In this document: positions 14,234 through 23,000 of the stretch, one piece after another
How the letters are laid out: the number at the start of each line of letters is the position of its first letter
Numbering within the stretch: the stretch's first letter is position 1
From: B4-G1 sp964393895
Lineage (GTDB): Bacteria > Chloroflexota > Anaerolineae > B4-G1
DNA: 27,137 bases
NCBI GenBank assembly: GCA_964393895.1
Contig: CAYMWP010000055.1
Span: 1-27,137 of the forward strand
Direction of reading: 5' to 3'
Position numbers and translations under genes: made by a program
Notes under the pieces: model-generated
The model's database searches: none
Seen by the model: only the letters and a program-made list of their open reading frames with translations
What the model was told of the DNA's origin: nothing

Positions 14234-14306
14234 TAGCCCCAAGGGGAGTCGAACCCCTGTTTCCGGCTTGAGAGGCCGGCGTCCTAGGCCACTAGACGAT
14301 GGGGCC
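14234..14306 (-). tRNA. tRNA-Glu (CTC anticodon)
   Basis: This is a 73-base cloverleaf on the minus strand. It starts GGCCCCA and carries the D-arm TCGTCTAGTGGCCTAGGA, the anticodon stem-loop CCGGC-CTCTCAA-GCCGG with anticodon CTC, and the T-arm AGGGG-TTCGACT-CCCCT. It ends TGGGGCT plus discriminator A. The first acceptor pair is G-T, as is common for tRNA-Glu. CCA is not encoded. Confidence 0.95.
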
Positions 14307-14339
14307 AAGCAGGTCACATTCTACCAGCCTCCCCCCGTT

Positions 14340-14367
14340 TTGTCAAACCTGGCAAAAGTGCTATACT
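14340..14367 (+). promoter_or_regulatory. Promoter of the yjbQ-radical SAM operon
   Basis: TTGTCA (14340-14345) and TATACT (14362-14367) are 16 bases apart, with a TG extension directly before the -10 (TGC-TATACT). Transcription would start near 14374, only about 10 bases before the ATG at 14384. Confidence 0.65.
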
Positions 14368-14383
14368 GGGCGCATGGTGCGAT

Positions 14384-14779
14384 ATGGAGCAAATTGATGT
14401 CTCGACCCGAGGCCGTCAGGCCTTTCACGATATCACTGCCGAGATACAGGCCGTCGTCAGTCGCGGCGGGGTGCAGGATGGGGTGTGCTTTCTCTTTTGC
14501 CCACACACCACCGCCGGCCTGACGTTCAACGAGAACTGGGACCCCGCCGTGCAGCGCGACATAGGCGTGGGGCTGGACGCTATCTCACCCCAGCGGGCCG
14601 AGTACCGCCACGGCGAGGGGAACTCTCCTGCGCATCTGAAATCCTCGCTGGTGGGCGCCTCGCAGTGCGTATTGATCGCCGCAGGGAAGCTGGTGCTGGG
14701 CGCGTGGCAGGGCATCTACCTGGCCGAGTTCGATGGCCCGCGCCGCCGTAGGGTGCTGGTCAAGGTGATAGCGGACTGA
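14384..14779 (+). CDS. YjbQ family protein (UPF0047, secondary thiamine-phosphate synthase fold)
   Basis: This is a 131-residue protein with the full UPF0047 signature. It starts EQIDVSTRGRQAFHDIT and carries CFLFCPHTTAGLTFNENWDP, YRHGEGNSPAHLKSSLVG and GTWQGIYLAEFDGPR-like LGAWQGIYLAEFDGPRRRR. The HTTAGL and HGEGNSPAHLK residues line the conserved pocket. E. coli YjbQ shows weak thiamine-phosphate synthase activity; the physiological role of the family is not settled. It is the first gene after a good promoter, with a leader of only about ten bases and no clear Shine-Dalgarno sequence. The next gene starts one base after its stop. Confidence 0.92.
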   Translation: MEQIDVSTRGRQAFHDITAEIQAVVSRGGVQDGVCFLFCPHTTAGLTFNENWDPAVQRDIGVGLDAISPQRAEYRHGEGNSPAHLKSSLVGASQCVLIAAGKLVLGAWQGIYLAEFDGPRRRRVLVKVIAD

Positions 14780-14780
14780 G

Positions 14781-16652
14781 ATGCAAATCGATCTGAACCA
14801 ACTGGAGCGCATCCTACCTACGGTGCGCAAGCCGGGCCGCTACGTGGGCGGCGAGTACAATAGCGTGGTCAAAGACTGGGAGACCACGCCTACCCGCGTC
14901 TGCCTGGCCTTCCCTGACATCTATGACCTGGGAATGTCGAACCTGGGCCTGGCGATCCTCTACGATGTGCTCAACCGGCTGCCGGACGTGCTGGCCGAAC
15001 GGGCTTACATGCCGTGGGTGGACATGCTGACCGCTATGCGGGAGGGCGGCATCCCCCTCTACAGTCTGGAGAGCAAGCGTCCCCTGGCCGACTTTGACGT
15101 CATTGGTTTCACCCTCCCCTACGAGCAACTGTACACCAATCTGTTGGAGATGCTCGACCTGGCGGAACTGCCGGTGCGAGCCTCGGAGCGAGGCGAGCGG
15201 TATCCCCTCGTCGTCGCCGGGGGGCACGCCACCTTTAACCCAGAGCCGATGACCGATTTCGTGGATCTGTTCGTCATCGGTGATGGGGAAGAGGCGGCGG
15301 TCGAGCTGGTGCGGGCCTACCAGGAGATGCGCCAAAGGCCACGCGAGGTTCAGTTGCGGGCGCTGGCGCGCATTCCGGGCCTCTATGCGCCGCGCCTGTA
15401 CGACGCACACTACAATGACGATGGCACGATCGCCTCAATCGAGCCGAACATCCCCCAGGCTAATTTACCCGTGCTCAAGCGCGTCGTCTCACCCCTACCC
15501 CCACCGCCGACGCGCCTCATCGTGCCCAACGTGGGCGTCTCTCACGACCGGGCGGCGATCGAGATTCAACGCGGCTGCACGCGCGGCTGCCGCTTTTGCC
15601 ACGCCGGAATGATCGCGCGGCCGGTGCGGGAGCGGCCGATTGAGGAGGTATTAGAGGCAATCGCGGCGCTCTTGCCCCAAACCGGATTCGAAGAAGTGGG
15701 GCTGCTCTCTCTCTCCACTTCCGATTATTCCGAAATCGGCAAGTTGGTGGACGGTATCAGCGAGCGGTTCAGCGACGACCACCTCGCCGTCTCGTTGCCC
15801 GCGCTGCGGGCCGATAGCTTCTCGGTCGAGCTGGCAGAGGCGGTAGCGCGGGGGCGGCGGACGGGATTCACCTTTGCGCCGGAGGCGGCCACCGAGCGGC
15901 TGCGCTCCATCATCAACAAGCCCATCTCCACCGACCAGATGCTCGGCGTGGCGCGGCAAGTGTTCCAGTCCGGCTCCCGCACGGTCAAGTTGTACTTTAT
16001 GATCGGCTTGCCCGGGGAGCGGATGGAGGACGTGCAGGCCATCGCTGACCTGGCGCGGGCCGTGCGGGCTGTGGGGCGCAGGGTGCACGGGCGCAAGACG
16101 AACGTCAACGTCAGTGTGAACACTTTTGTGCCCAAACCGCACACGCCTCTCCAGTGGGTAGGGTTAGAGCCAATTTCCTCCATCGTGGAAAAGCAATCGC
16201 TCCTGAGGCGCCAGGTACGCGGGGGCGGGTTAAAACTGAGTTACAACGATCCCGATGAGACCTTGCTGGAGGCCGCGCTCTCCCGGGGCGATCGGCGGCT
16301 GGGCCGGGTCGTAGAGCGGGCCTGGGAGTTGGGGGCGCGCTTCGATGCCTGGGGCGAGCAGCACGACCCGGCGGCCTGGAGGCGGGCGTTCGAGGAGGCG
16401 GGGCTTGACACTGGTTTTTACGTCCACCGGCATCGTCCGCTCGACGAACTCTTCCCCTGGGAGGTAGTGGATACGGGCGTTAGCAAGGAATTTCTATTGC
16501 AGGAATACCGGCGCAGCCAGTGCGGGGATACGCTGGCCGATTGCCGGGAGCAATGTCGCGGCTGCGGTATACTCGACGTCTATGGTACTGGTTGGTCGGA
16601 GGAATGGCGCTGCCCCTCCCCACACAATTCAAACAAGAGAGGTGAAAAATGA
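14781..16652 (+). CDS. TIGR03960 family B12-binding-type radical SAM protein
   Basis: This is a 623-residue radical SAM protein. An N-terminal B12-binding-like domain (about residues 20-190) contains YDLGMSNLGLAILYDVLN and FDVIGFTLPYEQLYTN. The radical SAM core (about 255-480) has the cluster motif RGCTRGCRFCHAGM with C266, C270 and C273, then GLLSLSTSDY and FAPEAATERLR. The C-terminus is cysteine-rich (CGDTLADCREQCRGCG), perhaps holding a second metal site. The reaction is unknown. In many bacteria this protein is fused to a DUF2344 (TIGR03936) domain; here that domain is a separate gene at 17769 with a peptidase gene between. The stop overlaps the next start by ATGA. Confidence 0.92.
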   Translation: MQIDLNQLERILPTVRKPGRYVGGEYNSVVKDWETTPTRVCLAFPDIYDLGMSNLGLAILYDVLNRLPDVLAERAYMPWVDMLTAMREGGIPLYSLESKRPLADFDVIGFTLPYEQLYTNLLEMLDLAELPVRASERGERYPLVVAGGHATFNPEPMTDFVDLFVIGDGEEAAVELVRAYQEMRQRPREVQLRALARIPGLYAPRLYDAHYNDDGTIASIEPNIPQANLPVLKRVVSPLPPPPTRLIVPNVGVSHDRAAIEIQRGCTRGCRFCHAGMIARPVRERPIEEVLEAIAALLPQTGFEEVGLLSLSTSDYSEIGKLVDGISERFSDDHLAVSLPALRADSFSVELAEAVARGRRTGFTFAPEAATERLRSIINKPISTDQMLGVARQVFQSGSRTVKLYFMIGLPGERMEDVQAIADLARAVRAVGRRVHGRKTNVNVSVNTFVPKPHTPLQWVGLEPISSIVEKQSLLRRQVRGGGLKLSYNDPDETLLEAALSRGDRRLGRVVERAWELGARFDAWGEQHDPAAWRRAFEEAGLDTGFYVHRHRPLDELFPWEVVDTGVSKEFLLQEYRRSQCGDTLADCREQCRGCGILDVYGTGWSEEWRCPSPHNSNKRGEK

Positions 16653-17758
16653 CAGACCCACGAATTGACAAACTGGCCGACGTATTGGTCAATTACTCGG
16701 TTGCGGTACAGCCAGGTGACAAAGTGGCGGTACAGGGGGGCGCTTTGGCCGCGCCGCTGCTCAAGGCAGTCTACACCCGGGTGTTACAAGCAGGTGGATA
16801 TCCGCTGATGATACCCACCCTGCCCGGCACGGAAGAGCTGTTCTTTCGACACGCTTCAGACGAGCAGTTGCGGCACGTGCCAGAGCCGCTCAAGCTGATC
16901 ATAGAGACCTATGACGTCAGCATCAGAGTCAGGAGCGCGGAGAACACCAAGTCGTTGAGCAGCGTGGACCCGGCCAAGATGGTGCTGCGCAGCCAGGCCC
17001 AATCGGGATTGATGAAAACCTATATGCGGCGCGCTGCTGCCAGCGAGTTCCGCTGGGTGTTGACGTTGTTCCCCACCAACGCCTACGCCCAGGATGCCGA
17101 TCTGAGCCTGAGCGAGTACGAGGACTTTGTCTACGGCGCCTGTATGCCGGACACGGATGACCCGGTGGGCTACTGGCGGCGCTTCTCGGCCTGGCAGCAG
17201 AATATAGTGGACTGGCTCAAGGGCAAGGAACGGGTGCACGTCGTCGGGCCAGAGACCGAGTTGCAACTGAGCATCGCCGGGCGCACTTTTATCAACAGTT
17301 GCGGCAAGAACAACATGCCCAGCGGCGAAGTTTTCACCGGACCGGTGGAGGATAGCGTAGAGGGGCACGTCTATTTCTCCTACCCGGCCATCCACCAGGG
17401 GCGGGAGGTAGCTGGAGTGCGGTTGTGGTTCGAGAACGGCAAGGTGGTCAAAGCGACCGCCGATAAGAACGAGGATTTTCTGCTCCAGACGCTCGACACC
17501 GACGCCGGCTCCCGTTACGTGGGCGAGTTCGCCATCGGCACCAACGAGGGCATTACCCAATTCACGCACCAGATTCTCTTTGACGAGAAAATCGGCGGCA
17601 GTTTCCACATGGCGGTGGGCGCGGGCTATCCAGAGACAGGGAGCAAGAACGAGTCCGCCATCCACTGGGACATGATCTGCGACCTGCGCGATGGAGGCGA
17701 GATCTGGGTGGACGATGAGCTGCTGTACCAGAACGGCAAGTTCGCGATCGAGTTTTGA
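16649..17758 (+). CDS. M29 family aminopeptidase (thermophilic metalloprotease)
   Basis: This 369-residue cytoplasmic metallopeptidase resembles Thermus AmpT and Bacillus AmpS. The start TDPRIDKLADVLVNYSVAVQPGDKVAVQG is characteristic. Candidate metal ligands are E227 in PSGEVFTGP, E300 in GTNEGIT, H320 in GGSFHMAVG and the HWD at 339-341, all in the family's usual context. ATG 16649 overlaps the radical SAM stop and has GAGAGGTG upstream. Its place between the radical SAM gene and the DUF2344 gene is unusual and may be simple insertion into the operon. It removes N-terminal residues from peptides, with cobalt or zinc as likely metals. Confidence 0.93.
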   Translation: MTDPRIDKLADVLVNYSVAVQPGDKVAVQGGALAAPLLKAVYTRVLQAGGYPLMIPTLPGTEELFFRHASDEQLRHVPEPLKLIIETYDVSIRVRSAENTKSLSSVDPAKMVLRSQAQSGLMKTYMRRAAASEFRWVLTLFPTNAYAQDADLSLSEYEDFVYGACMPDTDDPVGYWRRFSAWQQNIVDWLKGKERVHVVGPETELQLSIAGRTFINSCGKNNMPSGEVFTGPVEDSVEGHVYFSYPAIHQGREVAGVRLWFENGKVVKATADKNEDFLLQTLDTDAGSRYVGEFAIGTNEGITQFTHQILFDEKIGGSFHMAVGAGYPETGSKNESAIHWDMICDLRDGGEIWVDDELLYQNGKFAIEF

Positions 17759-17787
17759 GACGTGAAACGTGATGCGTGATGACGTAA
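17759..17787 (+). repeat. Heptamer repeat spacer (ACGTGAA type) spanning the DUF2344 start
   Basis: The spacer reads as 7-base units ACGTGAA, ACGTGAT, GCGTGAT, then GACGTAA. It fills the whole gap after the aminopeptidase stop and includes the start codons GTG 17769 and ATG 17772 of the next gene. The same unit family (GCGTAAT, GCGTAAA, ACGTGAC) fills the mreC-mreD gap at 25587-25608. Confidence 0.6.
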
Positions 17788-18434
17788 GGCTGCGGGTCAC
17801 GTTCTCCAAAAATGGACCGCTGACCTATACGTCGCACCTGGACTTGATGAGGGTATGGGAGCGGGCCTTGCGGCGAGCCGGCGTCCCGCTGGCCTATTCC
17901 CACGGCTTCAACCCGAGACCCAAGCTTCAACTGGCAGCCGCGCTGCCACTGGGTCACACCGGCGAGGCAGAGCTGCTGGACGTCTGGTTGGAGAGATCGG
18001 TAACGGTAGATGAGTTTGTCCGTTCCCTCGTGCCGATGCTCCCCGATGGGCTGCGGGTCGGCCAGGTACGCCGGGTGAGTTTGAGGGAACCGGCTTTGCA
18101 GACGCAAGTTGTATCGGCCGAGTACCGCGTGACAGTGGAGCGGGACGAGCCGGTGGAGCAGGTCGCAACGCGTCTCGAGAGCGCGCTGGCGGCAGAAGAG
18201 CTGCTGCACGAACGGGCGCACCGGAGGCGCGCGGGTGAACGATACGATCTGCGCCCGCTGATCGAGCGGCTAGAGGTGGAAGGGGCGGCCAGGGGCGAGG
18301 TGGTGTTGGGGATGCAACTGGCCGCCCGTGAGGGGGCCACTGCTCGCCCGGAGGCGGTGCTGGAGGCGCTGGGGATGGGGGATGCGCTCGCCCGTTACCA
18401 TCGCCGCCGGTTGATCTGTGAGGCAGCCGCTTGA
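17769..18434 (+). CDS. DUF2344 (TIGR03936) radical SAM-linked protein
   Basis: This is a 221-residue protein with the typical opening LRVTFSKNGPLTYTSHLDLMRVWERALRRAGVPLAYS, then HGFNPRPKLQLAAALPLGHTGEAELLDVWL. The family occurs as a C-terminal part of, or directly next to, TIGR03960 radical SAM proteins. It is therefore expected to work with the protein at 14781, possibly as its substrate-binding part. The pathway is unknown. The start is GTG 17769 or ATG 17772 inside a heptamer repeat. The end overlaps the minus-strand kinase relic region. Confidence 0.88.
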   Translation: MMRDDVRLRVTFSKNGPLTYTSHLDLMRVWERALRRAGVPLAYSHGFNPRPKLQLAAALPLGHTGEAELLDVWLERSVTVDEFVRSLVPMLPDGLRVGQVRRVSLREPALQTQVVSAEYRVTVERDEPVEQVATRLESALAAEELLHERAHRRRAGERYDLRPLIERLEVEGAARGEVVLGMQLAAREGATARPEAVLEALGMGDALARYHRRRLICEAAA

Positions 18435-18468
18435 CGAGATTCATTGCGTTGTCTTGGGCAACGTCAGT

Positions 18469-18666
18469 GCGCAGGGCCAGTCCCTGGCCATCGCTTTCGT
18501 CTGATTCTCGCGCGATTGCCAGTCCCACACCGTCATCCTCGATGGTGATCTCCAACTCTTCACGCCAGGCTATCCCGAGGCGCAGATTCAGCGAGCAGGC
18601 CTGGTCTGCGCCTCGTCCTTGGCGGGCCCTGTTGCGAATGGCCTCACGGGCGGCGTAAAAGAGCAC
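18469..18666 (-). pseudogene. Relic of a histidine-kinase ATPase domain
   Basis: The minus strand reads VLFYAAREAIRNRARQGRG, then RLGIAWREELEITIEDDGVG and later GQGLAL. These are the N-box, the D-box (G1) and the GxGL block of a HATPase_c domain. The match starts abruptly after an in-frame stop and loses the family pattern after GQGLAL. The expected upstream domains and C-terminal end are missing. It lies between the DUF2344 gene and the DUF362 gene, and is best read as a decayed fragment. Confidence 0.6.
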
Positions 18667-18675
18667 TCCTAGTAG

Positions 18676-20007
18676 TCAACCGCCTAGCCCAACCGTGAAG
18701 AATGATTCCTCAAACCCAGCTTTACCCTCGTACCTCGCCATAAAGAACCCGGGCGCGGCGTCAATGTGCTCAAAGATGGCGGCGTTCACCTCGATCCCGG
18801 CGCGGTGCAACGCTTCTACCACCGCCTTGGGAGATGGCGGGCAACCCTTCACGGCGATCATCTCCTGGATGGCGGGGTGGTCCTTGTTGGCCCGGTACAT
18901 GCACTCGCCGATCAAGATAGTCTTTTTCTTGCCGGGCGTGGGCTGCATGATCTTGCCGGTCAGCACCTCAACGTCGTCCCAGGGTTCCCCCTGCCAGGCG
19001 TAGGCGATGGTGGTGAGGATCACACCGTTGAGGGCGGAGCAGTAAGTACACAGGGTAAGGTCGTATTGGGGGTAAGATAACCCCTCGATGCCCCTCCTCT
19101 CCATAGCGCGGGGGAGAGTGTTGGCCTCGTTGTAGGGAAAAGCGTGCTCGTGGTAGCTGGCTACATCCTCGATTCTTTCTCCCAGCACTTGCACGTCGGA
19201 TAGAGCCAGGGAACGCCCCCGCTCCCGGGCCACGTGAACCAGGTGAGGAACGTCCTGCGGGTCGTAGCCGAGGAGCTTGGCCCCGACCATATCGGCCGAG
19301 AGCACGTCCGGAGACGCCACGAGGACATCGCTCCGCCTGATCTTGCCGTCGAAACTCGGCCCCCGCGCGTTGGTATAGATCCCGTCCAGGAGGGTGAAGA
19401 AGGGCGGCAGCTTGTTCGCCAGCCGGGCGATCATATAGTTCAGGTCTTTTTCAGGGTCGGCGCTGTGGCACTTTTTGCGAGAGGGAATGTCAATCATCCC
19501 TTTCAGATTCTTGATCCCCAGACTGACCACCGTCTGAGCGTGGGTCTTGAGCACGGGCAGGTTGACCACAAAGTCGCTGCGGAGGATGTCCACGTTAAAG
19601 TTCAGGGCCACTCCCGCGCCCAGGTCCACCCTCTCAAACGGCCGCTCAAAGACGTTGACGCACTCGACGCCGTACCGTTTCTTCAGAACGCCGTATCCCA
19701 GGCTCTCAAAGGCGTGAGCGGGCGTCTCCGTGTCCTGGGGGTCCAGCGTGACCATGCCCTCTCCGATGACAATGTCGGCGACTCCGCGCTCTTTGAGCAG
19801 AACCACCATATCCTCTACCACGCGGGAGGTGGTGATCACGCCCCACTTGGGGAAAGGGACAGCCCGCGTCCAAAAGACGATGTTGGGTTTGACAAAAACC
19901 TTTCCATTGGCCGGCAGACGATCCAGACCGTGAGAGAGCTCGACCGCCCGGCGGACTGATTCGAGGGGTTTTTTGTAACGCACGATGGCGACGGTTGGCT
20001 TGTGCAT
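18676..20007 (-). CDS. DUF362 domain-containing protein
   Basis: This is a 443-residue protein of the DUF362 family. It begins with TVAIVRYKKPLESVRRAVEL, then VFVKPNIVFW (the family's KPN motif), DIVIGEGMV, VVNLPVLKTHAQTVVSLGIKNLKGMI and VLVASPDVLSADMVGAKLLGYDP. No ferredoxin-type cysteine cluster is seen; the few cysteines near CTYCSAL and GCPPSP are scattered. The biochemical role of the family is unresolved. ATG 20007 has AGGAG five bases upstream. It is the last gene of the minus-strand cluster, 38 bases after the DUF2723 gene, so it is probably cotranscribed with it. Confidence 0.88.
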   Translation of the reverse strand: MHKPTVAIVRYKKPLESVRRAVELSHGLDRLPANGKVFVKPNIVFWTRAVPFPKWGVITTSRVVEDMVVLLKERGVADIVIGEGMVTLDPQDTETPAHAFESLGYGVLKKRYGVECVNVFERPFERVDLGAGVALNFNVDILRSDFVVNLPVLKTHAQTVVSLGIKNLKGMIDIPSRKKCHSADPEKDLNYMIARLANKLPPFFTLLDGIYTNARGPSFDGKIRRSDVLVASPDVLSADMVGAKLLGYDPQDVPHLVHVARERGRSLALSDVQVLGERIEDVASYHEHAFPYNEANTLPRAMERRGIEGLSYPQYDLTLCTYCSALNGVILTTIAYAWQGEPWDDVEVLTGKIMQPTPGKKKTILIGECMYRANKDHPAIQEMIAVKGCPPSPKAVVEALHRAGIEVNAAIFEHIDAAPGFFMARYEGKAGFEESFFTVGLGG

Positions 20008-20045
20008 GACTGCTCCTTATTCTGATAGGCCCCGGCACATCGGAG

Positions 20046-23000
20046 TCAATTCTGGACTTTGAACTCGCCGACGACGAAAGAGTCGCCGGCCGGGCGACCG
20101 TTGGCGCCCACTGTTGGCAAACGCTGCATCGTCGCCAGCAAGTACCAGCCAACCTCGACCCGGTAGCGGCCGGCCGGGGCGTCGGCGGCCAACTGCACCT
20201 GGTAGGGATCGTTCACTTGCTCGCCGGCCGTCCATTGGCTGGTGGGGTAGCTCCCCTGCACCGGCCAGGCGTCAATCTGGCCGTGCAGCCGCCCGCCGGG
20301 GCCCACCAAGTGGACAAAGACGGTATAATCCTGACCGACGGAGCGCAGCGCACGCCACCGCAGCGTGACGGGGATAATGTCGCCAGGTTGGGCGGTGTCC
20401 CGACCGACTTGGGCCTCGAGCAAAAGCACCAGGTCGGCAAAGTTAGCTAACGGATAATTTTCGCCCGCTCCTTCCTGCGCTGGAGTTACCTCGACCGCGC
20501 CGAGCGGGCAATCGTTGGCCGGCCCAGCCAGCCAATTACAACGCGCGCTCTCACCCGCCAGTCCCACCCGCAGCGTATAGTTGCCCGGGGTCGGGGGCGC
20601 GGCGATGGTGTGACGACTGCGCAGCGCACCGGCGGTGATGAGCGAGGAGCTTGCCTCTATCTCCTGTCCGCCCGAATTCACCCAGGTCAGCCGCATATCT
20701 TGCTCCTCTCTGATCCCGCGCCAGGACAGGTCTACCACGACGGGCGCGCCGGATAGGGCTTGGCCAGCCACGTCGTGGCCCGTCAGCCAAGCGTCGTTGG
20801 CAAAGAGGTAACGCTGCTCATACGGCAGTGGAGGCGGCGGATGGGCTGGCGTACCAATCGTCAGCGCGCCCAGGGGCAACCACGCCGTCGTCGCGCCGTC
20901 AACCGCCAGCCCCGCGTCGCTGAAGGGGGGAAACAGCCCCACCTGGAGCACGTACTCCCCGCGCGGCAGCCAGGGGGAGAGCGGTATCTCGTGATAATCG
21001 GCGACCGTCACGCCCACGGGCCACCCGTTGGTGGGATACAGGCCGTTTACGGGGCGCGCGCCGTTGCTCTCCCAATGCACGTGATTTTCCCTGTCCACCA
21101 GTCGCAAGCGGACGACAAAGTCGCCCCTAACTTTTGTCTCGGCCCGCCAGTGGAGCGTCAGATGGCGCAACGCTCGTCCCAACGGGTCTCCGCTCAGTTC
21201 GGCGTCCAGCAATTGGATCGCTTCGCCGAAACTTGCGCGCACGTCACCGGAAACCAGGTTTTCTTTAAGCGAAGGCGCTTCTGCTTCGCCCGAAGCGACA
21301 AAAACCTGGTTTCCCACCTCGGCCAACGGCCCCACCGAGCGCAGGTGCAGCCCCTCCAGGTGCGGCAGGTAGCGCGCCAGGTAGACCGTCTGGCCCGCTC
21401 CCAACCGAGCTGCCAGTTCTGCCTGATATAGTTCCTCGCTGCCCAGCAGAACCAGGTCGAGATCGGACCGCGCCCCTCCTATCTGCTGCAAGTAGTAGAG
21501 AGGGGCGAACTTCTCTGGGTCGGCCAGCACCGCGCTGCCCTCGGCGAGCGGGAGGCTCAACACGTATTGACCCCAGGCAACGTCGCCCTGGTCGTCGCTT
21601 TGGTCCACCTGGGGCAAGTTCGTCCAGATGAGGCTCAGAAAATGAAAAAAGATCAGTAAACCAATAACCGACGAACCAATGACCAATGACCAATGACCAA
21701 CTCGCCCACTTGCCCGCTTGCAAACTTGCATACTCACACCGGCAATGCCAAAGCCTATCCAAAGCGCCAGGATTAGATGGGCGGGGAGCAGAAAGACAGA
21801 GATGTCGGGAACGTAATAGCAGAGTCCATAGAACGCAAAGGCCAGAAAGGTCACACCGGTCAGCGCCAGCGTCCGCCTTTGCCGGAGCGCCAGCTTTGCC
21901 GCGCCGACCGCCGCCAGCCCCAGTCCGACCCACCCGAAAGACTGCTGCATCAGACGCCCGACGATGGTCCAGCGGGTGGGGTCGCGCCAGCCGTCGAGCC
22001 GCAAGGCCGCGTGGAATTGGCCGCCGGTGATGTAGGTGACGAACTCGCGCACCGTCATCCACTGGCCGTTGTTCAGCGCCGGCCAGCGCAGCGGGATAAA
22101 GAGATAGACCGACAGCCCCAGGAGCAAAAGCCCCCCGGCGGTCAGCCAGTCTTTGAGCCGCAGCCGGGGTCGCTCCCAGAGCAGTCCCAGCGCCACCGCC
22201 GGGAGCAGCAGTACCGTCGTCAGGTGATTGGCAAAACTCAGGCCAGTGAGGAGAAAGATGGCTTGCCAGCGACGCGCTGGGGGGAGCGAAGAAGTGGGGG
22301 AAGGAGTGGGGGAGCGTGAGGGAGAGTTTAGCAGGAGCCACAGAATGGCGGCCGCGAGCAGGTTGTGCAGCGCATAGACTTCGGCGGCGATTGCCTGGGA
22401 CCAGAAAGCGGCGGAGAAAGCAAAGGCCAGCGCGGCCAGAAAAGCCGGCAGCCAGCGTGACGTCAGGCGCAACAGAAGAGCGTAAACCACCAACACAGCA
22501 GCGGCGGCAAAGACAGCCGAGGCCAAGTTCACGCGCCAGGCCACGTTGCCCAGGGGAAGCAGCGTGAACAGCTTGCCCAGCAGGACGTAGAGTGGATAGC
22601 CGGTGGGGTGCGCTATTCCCAATTTGGGGATGATGACCTGGAACTCGAAGGTGTCGGCCTGACCGACGGAGGGAAGCAATGTACGCAAGTAGAGCGCAAA
22701 CGTCGTCAGTCCCAGTGTAGCGGGGACCGTCCACCGCGCCCGCTCACCCCACGCCGCCAGCAGCGCCAGTGCCGCCCCGCCGACCAGCAACACGCCGCCG
22801 GCTAGAGGATGCGGGACGATACCTATGGCGTAGAGGAGGGCCAGAAGCAGGGGTGCGCCGGCCTGAAGGGCCGGCGCTGGAATACCTTTCGAACCAGCGC
22901 CACCCGTTCCACGGTGATGCGGCTTTCGGTACAGCCACAGAGCCAGAGCGACCCCGGCGCAGGCGACGACCACTCCGACTACAGCCAGCGGGGAAGCGTA

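Noticed and set aside
17908..18666. A 252-codon minus-strand frame reaching into the DUF2344 gene
   Set aside because: Only its first part (18469-18666) resembles a kinase ATPase domain; the rest is antisense to the DUF2344 gene and of low complexity.
21265..22734. A 489-codon minus-strand frame inside the DUF2723 gene
   Set aside because: It is a shifted frame of the real gene on the same strand; the membrane helices and DUF2723 signature are in the 20046-23117 frame.
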